A DNA stretch of 64,000 bases from Myrica gale (lineage: Eukaryota > Streptophyta > Magnoliopsida > Fagales > Myricaceae). The stretch is from positions 13,769,001-13,833,000 of the forward strand of contig OZ005612.1 in assembly GCA_963930655.1 (NCBI GenBank). Direction: 5' to 3'. This document shows, piece by piece, positions 22,646 to 32,092 of the stretch. Under the pieces are notes generated by a model. It ran no database searches. It was not told the DNA's origin and was given only the letters and a program-made list of their open reading frames with translations. Both the position numbers and the translations under genes were made by a program. How positions within the stretch are numbered: position 1 is the first letter of the stretch; each line of letters starts with the position of its first letter.

Positions 22646-23422
22646 CAAAGTTAATTACAAGAAGAAGTATGTATGGGTAGAAAATCACCCTCCGCTTCCC
22701 TTGAAACCCACTTTTTTTTTAAAAAGGGGGGAAAAGAAGTATTTCTTTTATTTATGAGAGGAGAGAATTCAATTTTGGTGACTTATGGTTTGTAAAATGT
22801 CCGTTATGTCTTCCATCAGTCTGTATTATTTATTGTAAAAACAAGAGCTGGGTGCCACTTTTTTATTTGGGAATATATTTCAATGGTGGGGAAATCATGG
22901 GTCGAGAAATTCGTCCATTTGACATACAGAAACAAAAATCGAGATAGAGAGAGAGCAGGTAGAAAAGAAGGTGAAACCGCATTAAAAATTGGAGAAGCAG
23001 AAAAAAGAGAGCTGCTGACGGGAAAAAAAAATCGTAACAGGCCCTTAAAAATCAAATTGAACTTCATAATTTTTAATTCATTTGAGTACAGCTCATAAAT
23101 TTTTTAAAATAATCAATGATACCCATTTATTCGATTTGGCAGTTAAATCGAACGGCGTTGTGATTTTATTGAAATAATCATAAAAGAAATATTAGAAAAA
23201 ATGAATAAAAATTAAACACAAATATAAAAAAATGAAATATAATTTCTATATTTTTATTTTTAATATATTACTTTTTATTTATATATCAATTTTTATTATT
23301 TTTAATAATTTTATCTTAAAAAACACCCATTGTCATTTTTCATAGTAGTTTAATGGCGGAAGACAATGATTGATGTCTTTTAAAAGTTATGAGGTATAAT
23401 TTTATTTTTCTCCATAGATATA
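22646..23422. other. AT-rich intergenic DNA
   Basis: Nothing recognisable. Short K/R-rich frames near 22816-23098 occur on both strands and look like purine-rich low complexity. Confidence 0.5.
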
Positions 23423-23430
23423 GACGTACT

Positions 23431-24524
23431 CAGTGGCGGTACCAGGATTGAATTTGAAGGGGGTCAACTCCTAAGAGAAAATGTCAAAAAAAATAACTAC
23501 TTAATGCACAAAAATTTTTTAGAGTTAAAATATTCAAAATTAAAGATTAAAAGCATTAAAAAATATTATATTGAAATAAAAATATCGTCTTATTTGTTGA
23601 GACTGATAAATGTCAATTGGATCCTATGGTTCTACATATTCTCTATATCGTGCCCGTGTGCAAATAAAAAATGTGACACACATTGTCGCTGATTTATGAG
23701 TGTTTCACATTGTTTTCTATCATCATTGTGAGCACTATTAACTGCACTAATATGGTCACCAAATACCTTCACTCCCTGTTTCCAATTACTAAACCCCATA
23801 GATGTAAACACATCACCCCGGGATCTTGATCCTCTACTTCGCCTTACTAGATAACACCACAAGCAATACGCAACATCTTCTGATACACTGTATTCCAACC
23901 ATTCATATTCTTTGAACCATGACTCAAAAAAATTCCTCATCGGTTTTCATATTTCTTCTTAGGAAAATCATGTCCAAGCAGCTGACAATGATATTTTATC
24001 AAATACTCATTACGAACTTGGTCCTTAATTTCAACATCATATTCTTCAATGGGTTTACGTAACCCTGGGTCAGCAATAATATCTTATGGACTAAACAAAA
24101 CACGAGGTTTTTTCGAGCTAATATTCGACTCAGAAGTAGCAGCTACGCTAAGAGTACTAGACGACCCTGTTGATTTTTTTATCAAAAAATTCTCCATTAT
24201 CTAAACAAAACCAAAACAAAACTTATCAATTTAATTTAACAAGTCACAACCTACTATCCTAATCACAATTTCACAACCTAAGGCCCTAATCACAATTTCA
24301 CTATCTAGTCATAATCACAATTTCAATATAATTTCAAAACTTAATCAATAATCAATAACCACAATAATATGAAAAAAATTGGAGTACAACAATCTTAAAA
24401 TCAAATAAGGCTTATAGTGATTTAAGGATGCCCGTTTTATTAGAGTATATATATAAAATTTAACGTGAACGTGAGGCCAACCGGGGCCAGGGCCCCTGTT
24501 GGCTCCCCCTTGCATCCGCCAATG
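23431..24524. mobile_element. Internally deleted hAT transposon (TTF/DUF4371 type)
   Basis: It is flanked by identical 8-bp duplications GACGTACT (23423-23430 and 24525-24532). The termini are CAGTGGCGGTACCAGGATT on the left and CATCCGCCAATG on the right (complement CATTGGCGGATG), imperfect inverted repeats with the CAGTGGCGG signature. The element keeps the first part of a hAT transposase on its minus strand and lacks the DUF4371 and dimerisation parts, so it is a deletion derivative that would need help from an intact relative. Confidence 0.9.
23632..24197 (-). pseudogene. hAT transposase, N-terminal remnant (TTF zinc finger)
   Basis: The minus strand starts with ATG at 24197 (MENFLIKKSTGSSSTLS), continues with DPGLRKPIEEYDVEIKDQVR and KYHCQLLGHDFPKKKYENR, and then in another frame FFESWFKEYEWLEYSVSEDV, YCLWCYLVRRSR and GFSNWKQGVKVFGDH. 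This is the TTF-type zinc-finger N-terminus of plant zf-MYM1-like hAT transposases. A stop near 24100 and a frameshift near 23940 disable it, and it ends before the DUF4371 part. Confidence 0.8.
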
Positions 24525-24532
24525 GACGTACT

Positions 24533-25492
24533 TATGATGTTTAACTCTCTCTCTAAGAGTGATGATGATTGTTCAGTTCTAAACTTCTAATTTTTCACTC
24601 TTATAAGGTTGAAGAGGGGAAGATAAATTTATATTCTTCTTCCCTTTTGAATTACAGCGGTGTCAATTTTTCTCCCATTGCAATCACCATTGTAATGAGT
24701 GGTTATCCAAAAATAGATATTAACACCGACCTCGTAGGAAAGGAAATGACCTAATAGTAACCGTTTTGACCGTCACCACAACCCATATCACAAATCACAG
24801 ATCTTAACAAAAATTTCAAAAAATCTACCAAATTGCAAAAAAAAAAAACACAGCCCCTCTCCATTAGGGATCAGGGGGAGAGAGGAAAACCTAAAGGGAA
24901 CAGGCGTTGTTCTGTGTTTTAAAAAAAAAAAAAAAATCTTTACACGGAACAAAGGAATAAAAGGAAATGGAATAGAAACAAATAAGCGGGGGTCGTATGT
25001 ATACGTGATTAAAGTGAGTCCGTGGGTGTTCTACATTTATGCCTTTGCAGTACTTACCATGGATTTAATTTAATTACAGAAGGACACTTTTTGACTTTGC
25101 TGTATTCCCATTTTCTTTCTTAAATTTATGGCTAAAAATTACTGTATCTATAGTATGCTTGAACGTTAAAATTCTCTTCTTATTTTATTCTACATATTTC
25201 ATAAATATGCCCATAACTTCGAAGGAACAAATTACGCAATTAATGATCGTTAACCACCCCAACCCACCATCAATTATCAGAGATACCAAAGCCCCCACCA
25301 AACACAAATAATAAATAAATAAACAAAACTATCGGCCGTACATCATTGGATTGGATTGGATTGGACTTGGAGTCGATAACTGAGATCACTAGCCACTTGG
25401 AGCCAAACGTGTAGACAGGGTCGTCTCACGTCTGAGGTTTAAAGGGCCTTTTCCAATATCATTTTTGTCTTTTATAGTGACCTATAAATAAT

Positions 25493-25524
<32 letters not shown>

Positions 25525-26225
25525 AAGTTTCACCATATTGTAACTTAATAAGAAAGCTATTGATTCACTGGCCAATGACGGTACCAAGGGAATCATGTAT
25601 GGACCGCCCACCTTATCCCCCTCTTGGTCCAATGGCATGGTTTTGGCCAGCTACTACTTTTGGTAATTTCCTAATCATTTGCAGAAGCAAAATCTTGTCT
25701 TATTTTTATAGGGGCTAAAATCATTTATTTTGGCTTTTTGACCCCATATTGTAAGGTGGATCTCGAAAAACTAATTATTTTTAAACCAAAACTTCTCATT
25801 TTAAAATAGGGGTTTTAAATAAATAATTGGGTAGCTATCTCGACGTTCAACCCACTCTAACCGAAACCCATATTCAATTGAATAATTAACTTACAAACTA
25901 TATTGTTATTGATATGTAAGTAATTTTTTGCCCATACGAGAAAAATGGGCCTACTAGGTTGTGGGGCTCCGACTGCGGTTTAATGGATATATTTATAGAG
26001 GACTAACTCGCAAAAAGAGAGAATATTCGTTATGGACAAAGTCGCGTCAAGGATAGAAAGTATACCTTGATAAAAGTAAAGTGATTTGCCTTCACTTCAT
26101 CAACTACGATGTACTTAAAGTCCAATCAAAAGAGAATCGTCCGGATATCATAAATCGGGAAAAGTATTCGTCCAAGAAAAAAATCGTTCAATATCTCCAA
26201 AAAAAAAAAAAAACAATATTATCGA
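24533..26225. other. Intergenic DNA with simple repeats
   Basis: No gene is found. Simple repeats are (GGATT)n at about 25349-25367 and (TTA)n at 25497-25524. Poly-A/T runs occur at 24838, 24921 and 26199. Confidence 0.5.
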
Positions 26226-26524
26226 TATAATCGGTTCGAGTAAAAATGTAAAATTTTAGAGAAGTTGTAAATATTTATATTAAATAGTATTTTATTGATA
26301 TTTTGTGTAAAGTGGATAGAGAAATGATTTGATGTAATTGTTTAACAAAAAATTATTGAAGTTACGTGGAAAAGTATAGAAAAAAATTTATGTTAAATAA
26401 AAAAGTAAAAAATTATTGAAAATTATGTAAAATGTATTAGTATTTGTGTTTGAATTCTCAATATATTCGGTCGTAATTTTGTGAATGTATTTAAATTCTG
26501 AAAATTTTTAGAAAACGAATATAT
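26226..26524. mobile_element. AT-rich MITE, copy D (inverted relative to copy C)
   Basis: It is the reverse-complement counterpart of 22348-22645: GGTTCGAGTAAAAATGTAAA, GAAATGATTTGATGTAATTG and ATTTTTAGAAAACGAATATA. The two copies lie 3.6 kb apart head-to-head or tail-to-tail. Confidence 0.6.
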
Positions 26525-26741
26525 CTCAAGATTTCAAAAGAAAAAAGAAATCAAGATCTGTCTCGTCCTAACATGAGCTGTGTGGGACTACTCTGAGCCC
26601 TATTAAAGGAACATGTATATATTCCTCGAATCCTTAATCAATATACAGACTGCTTGTTACTCTTTTGCAGATATCGCCCTTAGGCAAGATATTAAGAATG
26701 AGATCTGGCTAGACTATTGGGCAGTACATTTTACTATGGTT

Positions 26742-26925
26742 ATGTTTGTGTTGTAAGGTATTGAGTTTAGTGATGATATTGAGTTTAGTGAAAAAGTGAA
26801 GAGAGATGTAATTTTTTATATTTTTGTAGTGAAAAATTATGATTTGATGAAAGAGATTATATTGTAGTATTTTATTGTGAATTGGTGAAAATTTTTGTAA
26901 AATTTTTCATGCAAACAAAACCTAT
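26742..26925. mobile_element. AT-rich MITE, copy E
   Basis: It shares GAAAAAGTGAAGAGAGATGT and TTTTTGTAGTGAAAA with copy A at 9481, and ends TTTTTCATGCAAAC. A short duplication (GATATTGAGTTTAGTG-like) sits at its left edge. Confidence 0.5.
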
Positions 26926-27181
26926 AATCTGTTGTTATTGTTATCCTCAATCTAATTGGACCCGAACCCATCCAATCTGATTATTTAATCATTTTATTAG
27001 CTGGTAGTACGTGATCTTTGAAACAGAGAAAAAGGTTTTTGGTTTGCACGTAAAGGGAGATTTGAAGAGCCTATTTGGCCGCTCTTTCCAAAATATTCAT
27101 CTTAATAAGATTCGTTAATATTTTTTTATTTATTTAAATGAGACCGATTATTTAGTTTCACTATTCAATACCAGTTGAAAT

Positions 27182-27600
27182 TAGGGGTGTCCAACATCCG
27201 GTCCGGGCCGGTTCGGTCCGGTTTGGCTGGCCAAACCGGAACTTTTTCAAAGCATATAGACCGGACTGGACCGGTTATATGATCGGACCGGTCCGGTCCA
27301 GTTTCCGGTTTAACCGGTCCGGTCTGGGTCGGTTTGGGCCATGCCATTTTGGGCCGGTTTTGGGTTGGGCCATGCCATTTTGGGCCGGTTTTTGGGTAGG
27401 GCCTTGCCATTTTGGGCCAATTTTCGTTTTGGGCCGGTTTAGAGAGGTATACTCCGGTCCGGTCCCGGGTTTTCATAAGGGTAACCCGGAACCGGACCGG
27501 AATACACCGGTTTACCGGTCCGGTCCCGGGTTTTCATAAGGGTCAACCCGGAATACACCGGTTTACCTGTCCGGTCCGGCCGATTTTTTGGACAGGCCTA
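27182..27600. mobile_element. 419-bp hAT-like element, GGTCCGG-rich (copy 1)
   Basis: The ends are TAGGGGTGTCCA and TTGGACAGGCCTA, an 11/13 inverted repeat. They are flanked by GTTGAAAT (27174-27181) and GTTGAAAC (27601-27608), an 8-bp duplication with one mismatch. The interior is dense in CCGGTCCGGT motifs and GGGCCATGCCATTTTGGGCC repeats, and is much more GC-rich than its surroundings. No genuine ORF is present: frames are open on both strands only because the repeats lack stops. It is homologous to 53470-53862. Confidence 0.9.
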
Positions 27601-27608
27601 GTTGAAAC

Positions 27609-28346
27609 TATTTTCGTTAGTCTTTATGATCCGACCAAATTTTTTATTTTTTATTATAAGAAAAATAGATGTTTTGATAAGTAAAAAGAAATTAATTTAT
27701 ATTAATTTATTAAGCAAAAATGTTAAGATAACTAATTGAGTGTTAAAATTTTAAATATTTGAATTGATAAAAAATAAATATAAATTATTTGAATAATTTT
27801 TATATATTTATTTATAATATAAATAGATAATGAGAAAATTTTGTAGACTTTCCGACTCTCTCATTTTTTACTCTCTCCTTTCACAGTAGGTGAGCGTGTT
27901 ACACGTTCCTTTTTGTCTGGAATGCTCGTTTCTAATTTTTCTTTTTAAAGGAAAAAGGGCAAACAGAAGTGACTGCACCCACCATTGGATTGCTCAATCC
28001 GTGAGCAATCACCTTTTTACTTTTTTTCTTTCTTTCTAAAAGCACATTTTTACTTGTCACAACATCAAATTGATAATGGTTGACACGCGATAATTCATTC
28101 TTTTTTTTGTTAGTTAATTTAGAGAAGAAGAAAGGTATCATTTTTTAAAGGTTAATGGCGATTTTGATAATTAAGTTTGACCTTTTTTTAAAAAAAATAG
28201 TTATTGGGTTTTAAATTTGTTCAAATAAGTCTCTGAATTATTTTATTTGTCGATTTAATCATTATGTCTAATTCTATCCCTTACATCCATAGTGACACAT
28301 CATTTCTAATTAGATCTCGTCACATGTACTAATTTGAAAAAAAAAC
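27609..28346. other. AT-rich intergenic DNA
   Basis: No gene or element is recognised. Long A/T runs only. Confidence 0.5.
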
Positions 28347-28990
28347 TCACAAAAGGATAGTTACGTTGACATCTGCGTTAAAAAAATGAATAGGGGAGGG
28401 AGTCGGGAGCCACCCCACTGCCAGGGGTTGATCCACCCACCCTGGTGACGGGGAGCCCAACGAACATGAAAGGAACTCAAGTGAAGACAATGACCTACAC
28501 CGCCACGAGTGAAAGGATAGGTTGCAATAAATAGCGCCTGTGACACCCATGGACGCCCTTGACATGCTCACAGAGTGCGACAGGAGCACATGACATGCCC
28601 ATAGTGCGCGCGACCGAAGCACCACAACCATGTCATGACATCGGCGCGCGCTCGAGCAAGGCACACCAGCACCCATGACAGACCATGACAACTCAGCTAT
28701 GCCCATGCCTAACATGCTAGCCAACTAGCCGCAGACATGCCATAGCAAGCTCATGGCCAGCACCGAGACTTGCCATGACATAGTGCCACATCAGGACCTT
28801 GACCACCATATCCAAGCCAAGCAGCAGGAGATGATAAAGAGTGGTTACCCACAGCAACCACCGCCCCTAGCGGTGACCATGCGGGAACTGAAGAGCATGG
28901 TCTTAGGAGTCGGAGGAGTGACACCACCTATGAAGGAGCACGGCGACAGCGCCACCGTGTAGGGCGTTGAACGGCGGCGAGATCAAGCTC
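28347..28990. other. GC-rich island of unknown origin
   Basis: About 640 bp are markedly GC- and CpG-richer than the AT-rich DNA on both sides, and contain repeated CATGACA/TGTCATG words. Frames are open on both strands (125 codons minus at 28347-28724; 69 codons plus at 28753-28962, ending ...EHGDSATV), but neither shows a family I recognise. It may be part of an LTR or a fragment of a gene from elsewhere. I assign no function. Confidence 0.35.
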
Positions 28991-29731
28991 TTTATGAAGG
29001 TATCTTTAGAGATACATTATATTATCTGCCAAAAAATGCCAGATAGTAGTCATCGCTTTAGCCTTAAGCTCCTTCCACTTTGTCTCCTTCATGTCATCTG
29101 CCTTCTTCCCGTTTAGAGCCTTCACCATCCCTTGTTATTCCTACATATTTTTACCCTTCGCAACCACAATCCGAAATTTCCAGTTCTGTCGAACAATATA
29201 TGAAAATTGAAGAGAGAGAGAATTGAGAAAGTGATTTAACTTGGTTCGGCAATATGCCTACATCCACAGGAGAGAGCGGTTAACTATCTTATATAATTCT
29301 TGGGTTACATCATAAACTATTTATAATAAACCCCAGACCATAGTTCTTAAAACCTATTAGAACTCAAATACTTGAATATCCAATTAGAACTCAAATACTT
29401 TGATATCCTAATAGAACTCAAATACTTGGATATCCTAAAAATAGTAGATATCTTTATTTAAAAGATAGTTTATGGTAGTTCATGAAAAATTGAAGAGAGA
29501 GAAGATTTGAATAAATATTATAATAAAAAGATAATAAAATATTATAATAAAAAAGAATAATATGATGAGGAAAAATAAATTATTTTATAATTATTTTAAT
29601 TATGCCCAAAATTTTAAATTTGACACTCAAACACTACCGCGTTTGTCATTTTCATGTATGATCGATTCTTTTAGCCAATGTCACCGAATAAGTCTGTCAA
29701 GACGATGACAAAAAAAAAAAACGTGCCACCC
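28991..29731. other. Intergenic DNA with a 27-bp tandem repeat
   Basis: No gene is present. Three 27-bp units starting TAGAACTCAAATACTT lie at 29358, 29385 and 29412. At 29242-29272 is a TTGGTTCGGC...GCCTACATCCAC motif that recurs, inverted in context, in the solo LTR near 60508. Confidence 0.6.
29358..29438 (+). repeat. Three tandem 27-bp units
   Basis: Each unit begins TAGAACTCAAATACTT and ends in a variant of GATATCCTAA. Confidence 0.9.
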
Positions 29732-29739
29732 GGTCTCAC

Positions 29740-30927
29740 CAGTGGCGGAAGGAGGGGGGTGCGATGGGTATCGGCCGATACCCATCGCACCCCCCAAAAA
29801 ATAATTTACATTTAGGTTTTTTTTGTTTTTTTCTTTTTCTTTATAAATTAGTTAGGTCCGATACCCGTTAAATCCAGGCCGACTTAATGGGTATCGGATC
29901 TAAAATATTTTTTTTCTATACATTGATTTTACTCCTAGTGCTACATAATAATTAAGGCAAATATACAGTTATTATAATTTTTTGTTTTGCATTTATTACA
30001 AATTCTTCAACCGAGGGGTAACTTCATGTCATCTTGCTAAATTTATGTTAGTAAAAAATTATTTACTCTTTGCTCCTAATTTTTCATAATCAAGATCACT
30101 TCATTTTTTTTCTCCCTATGTTGATTTGTTTCTTCATTTTTATTAGAGATCTCGAAAAATGCTGTGTTTGTTTAGGATTCTTGTATAGGTCAAACCAAAG
30201 TTCTGATCACTTTTAAGATATTTTTATCTAAGAAACTCTTTTACTAAATCTTGCTTATATTGTAAATTTTATTTTTATTATTCAGAGCACGGTTTGTCAT
30301 CAATTGTTGCTTTTGTGTGTGTAAGTTGCTTTGAAGAATGTGAATATCTTTCAATTTCAAATCCATAGAACCTAGAGAAAATAAATTACAAATCCATCCC
30401 AAGTAACCTTTTGTCAAAAGAAAAAAGAGGAAAAAAAAAGACAGATTCCAGTTGTGGTAGTAACAAAAAATGTAAGAAAGACAACCCCTAATGGCATCAA
30501 GACCTCAACCATCAAAATTATCTGTAATTTGTTCTAAAATTTTAGAATTAAGTAGATAATTAACTTAAATTAGATCATCAAAAGTGATTTGTGTAATAGG
30601 ATGATAGATAACTGAATGAATGGTTGCATGTTAGTGTATATTGAGTAAGAAGTTTTTAAAACTATTGAGAACGAAGCAATTTTGTAACATTTTCAGAATA
30701 CGCAAACTCGTAGGATTCAATTGTCACCTCTCAGTCGCAGTATATATTACGTACATATATTCTAATATTTTTAATGCTTTTAGTCTTTAATTTTCGACAT
30801 TATAACTCTAAGACAATGACGTAGAAAAAAAACTCTAAGACAATGTTTTGCATTACGAAGAATTTTTTTTTGTCATTTCGCCTTTAAAGTTCGACACCCA
30901 TAGATTTTAATCCTGGTTCCGCCACTG
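29740..30927. mobile_element. 1.19-kb non-autonomous hAT element, CAGTGGCGG ends
   Basis: It is flanked by identical 8-bp duplications GGTCTCAC (29732-29739 and 30928-30935). The termini CAGTGGCGGAA and TTCCGCCACTG are exact 11-bp inverted repeats and share the CAGTGGCGG signature with the 23431 element. The interior is AT-rich and non-coding, and the left end carries an exact 42-bp palindrome. The clean duplications suggest a fairly recent insertion. Confidence 0.92.
29754..29795. repeat. Perfect 42-bp palindrome at the hAT left end
   Basis: The left arm (29754-29774) begins GGGGGGTGCGATGGG. The right arm (29775-29795) is its exact complement, with no spacer. A second, looser pair of CCGATACCCGTTAA / TTAATGGGTATCGG arms follows at about 29853-29900. 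Confidence 0.95.
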
Positions 30928-30935
30928 GGTCTCAC

Positions 30936-31821
30936 CATGCAAGCAAAGATTTTCTTCATGCTATGCACCATTGTACAAAAAAAAAAAAAAACTCAATATT
31001 GGGTTGACTCTCAGTAGTTACAATTTTGAGTCTTAGAATTGTGCTCCTTCTAAAGTCTTCTGTTCAAAATATCATAGGTGCTATCCACCCTCGACGACCT
31101 TAAACGGATTTGTGTGGGACGAAAAACTGTATACAGGACTAGATTGAACAAAGTCCACGTATAGTCAGTCTGGACACCCGTAGTTAGTCAGAGATGGCGA
31201 GTTATTTGAAAAGGGACCTTTCAATTAGTCGGGACAAGACATAATTGCTTTCGTGCTCGAAAATGACACTGGGTATGTCGTAGTATAGTAGCTTGATTAG
31301 GACCAATTGGACTAATATGTTCCCTATGTCCTACGTAACCCTACGTAAAAGGTCAGAAAGGGGGCTCAATAATGCACCACAACCTGCTCCAAATGTTCTT
31401 ATCTTGGGCTCCGCCTAAAAATACGAAAGAAAAGGAACTCTTAATCATCTCTTCAGTAATTAATTGGCAATTCGAATTTTTCATGAAAATTTGAAGTGTT
31501 TAAGAATTTTTCTGAGAGAATTTTCAGAAAACTTTTTTTTAATTGTAAAATAATTTTGTATCCAAACATAATTTTTTTAAATTAAAAATATTTTCAATCT
31601 TTAATAAAAATTTTTATTTAATCATTAACTTTAATTTATGTGACATAAATACAAAAATACAATATATATATATATACAGGCTTCTCTTTTTTTTTTTTCT
31701 AATTATATCAGGCTTCTCAATGGTAGAGAGAAGTACTTTCTTTGTACGCTTTATTTCGGTTCCCTATAAAATCATTAAATATGAATATCAACTTATAAAA
31801 GAGATATGACTTAATTAAGGT
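30936..31821. other. Intergenic DNA
   Basis: No gene is recognised. Poly-A at 30977-30990 and a (TA)n run near 31663-31674 are the only notable features. Confidence 0.5.
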
Positions 31822-32092
31822 TACGTTTGCGTAACAAAATTTTAGTCATATGAAAAGTAAGAAGAAAGAATGTTTTGTAATTATGACAAAATTTTAGTCA
31901 TCTAAAATTTTGGTCATCTAAAATTTTGTCATAATTACAAAACATTCTTTCTTCTTACTCTAAAATTTTGTCATAATTACAAAACATTCTTTCTTCTTAC
32001 TTTTCATTAATTTTCATACATTTTTTCACTTTTTTACTAATTTTTCATTTTTTCATCAAAATCAATACCTAAAATTTTAGCAAACACATTAT
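31822..32092. mobile_element. AT-rich MITE, copy F, with tripled internal arm
   Basis: The ends GTTTGCGTAACAAAATTTTAG and CTAAAATTTTAGCAAAC form inverted repeats. The right part has TTTTTCACTTTTTTACTAAT, as in other copies of the family. It contains the 42-bp arm described at 31856-32001. Target duplication is not clear. Confidence 0.6.
31856..32001. repeat. 42-bp arm present three times: one inverted, two in tandem
   Basis: 31856-31897 (starting AGTAAGAAGAAAGAATG) is exactly complementary to 31918-31959, and that arm is repeated exactly and without a gap at 31960-32001. The structure can form either of two alternative hairpins. Confidence 0.95.

Noticed and set aside
27165-27684. Open frames in the GGTCCGG-rich element
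   Set aside because: They arise from short repeats that contain no stops in several frames on both strands. The element is bounded by target duplications and is non-coding.
28347-28962. Protein-coding gene in the GC-rich island
   Set aside because: Frames are open on both strands because of GC content. No recognisable family, no splice context and no supporting start context, so it was kept as an unassigned region.
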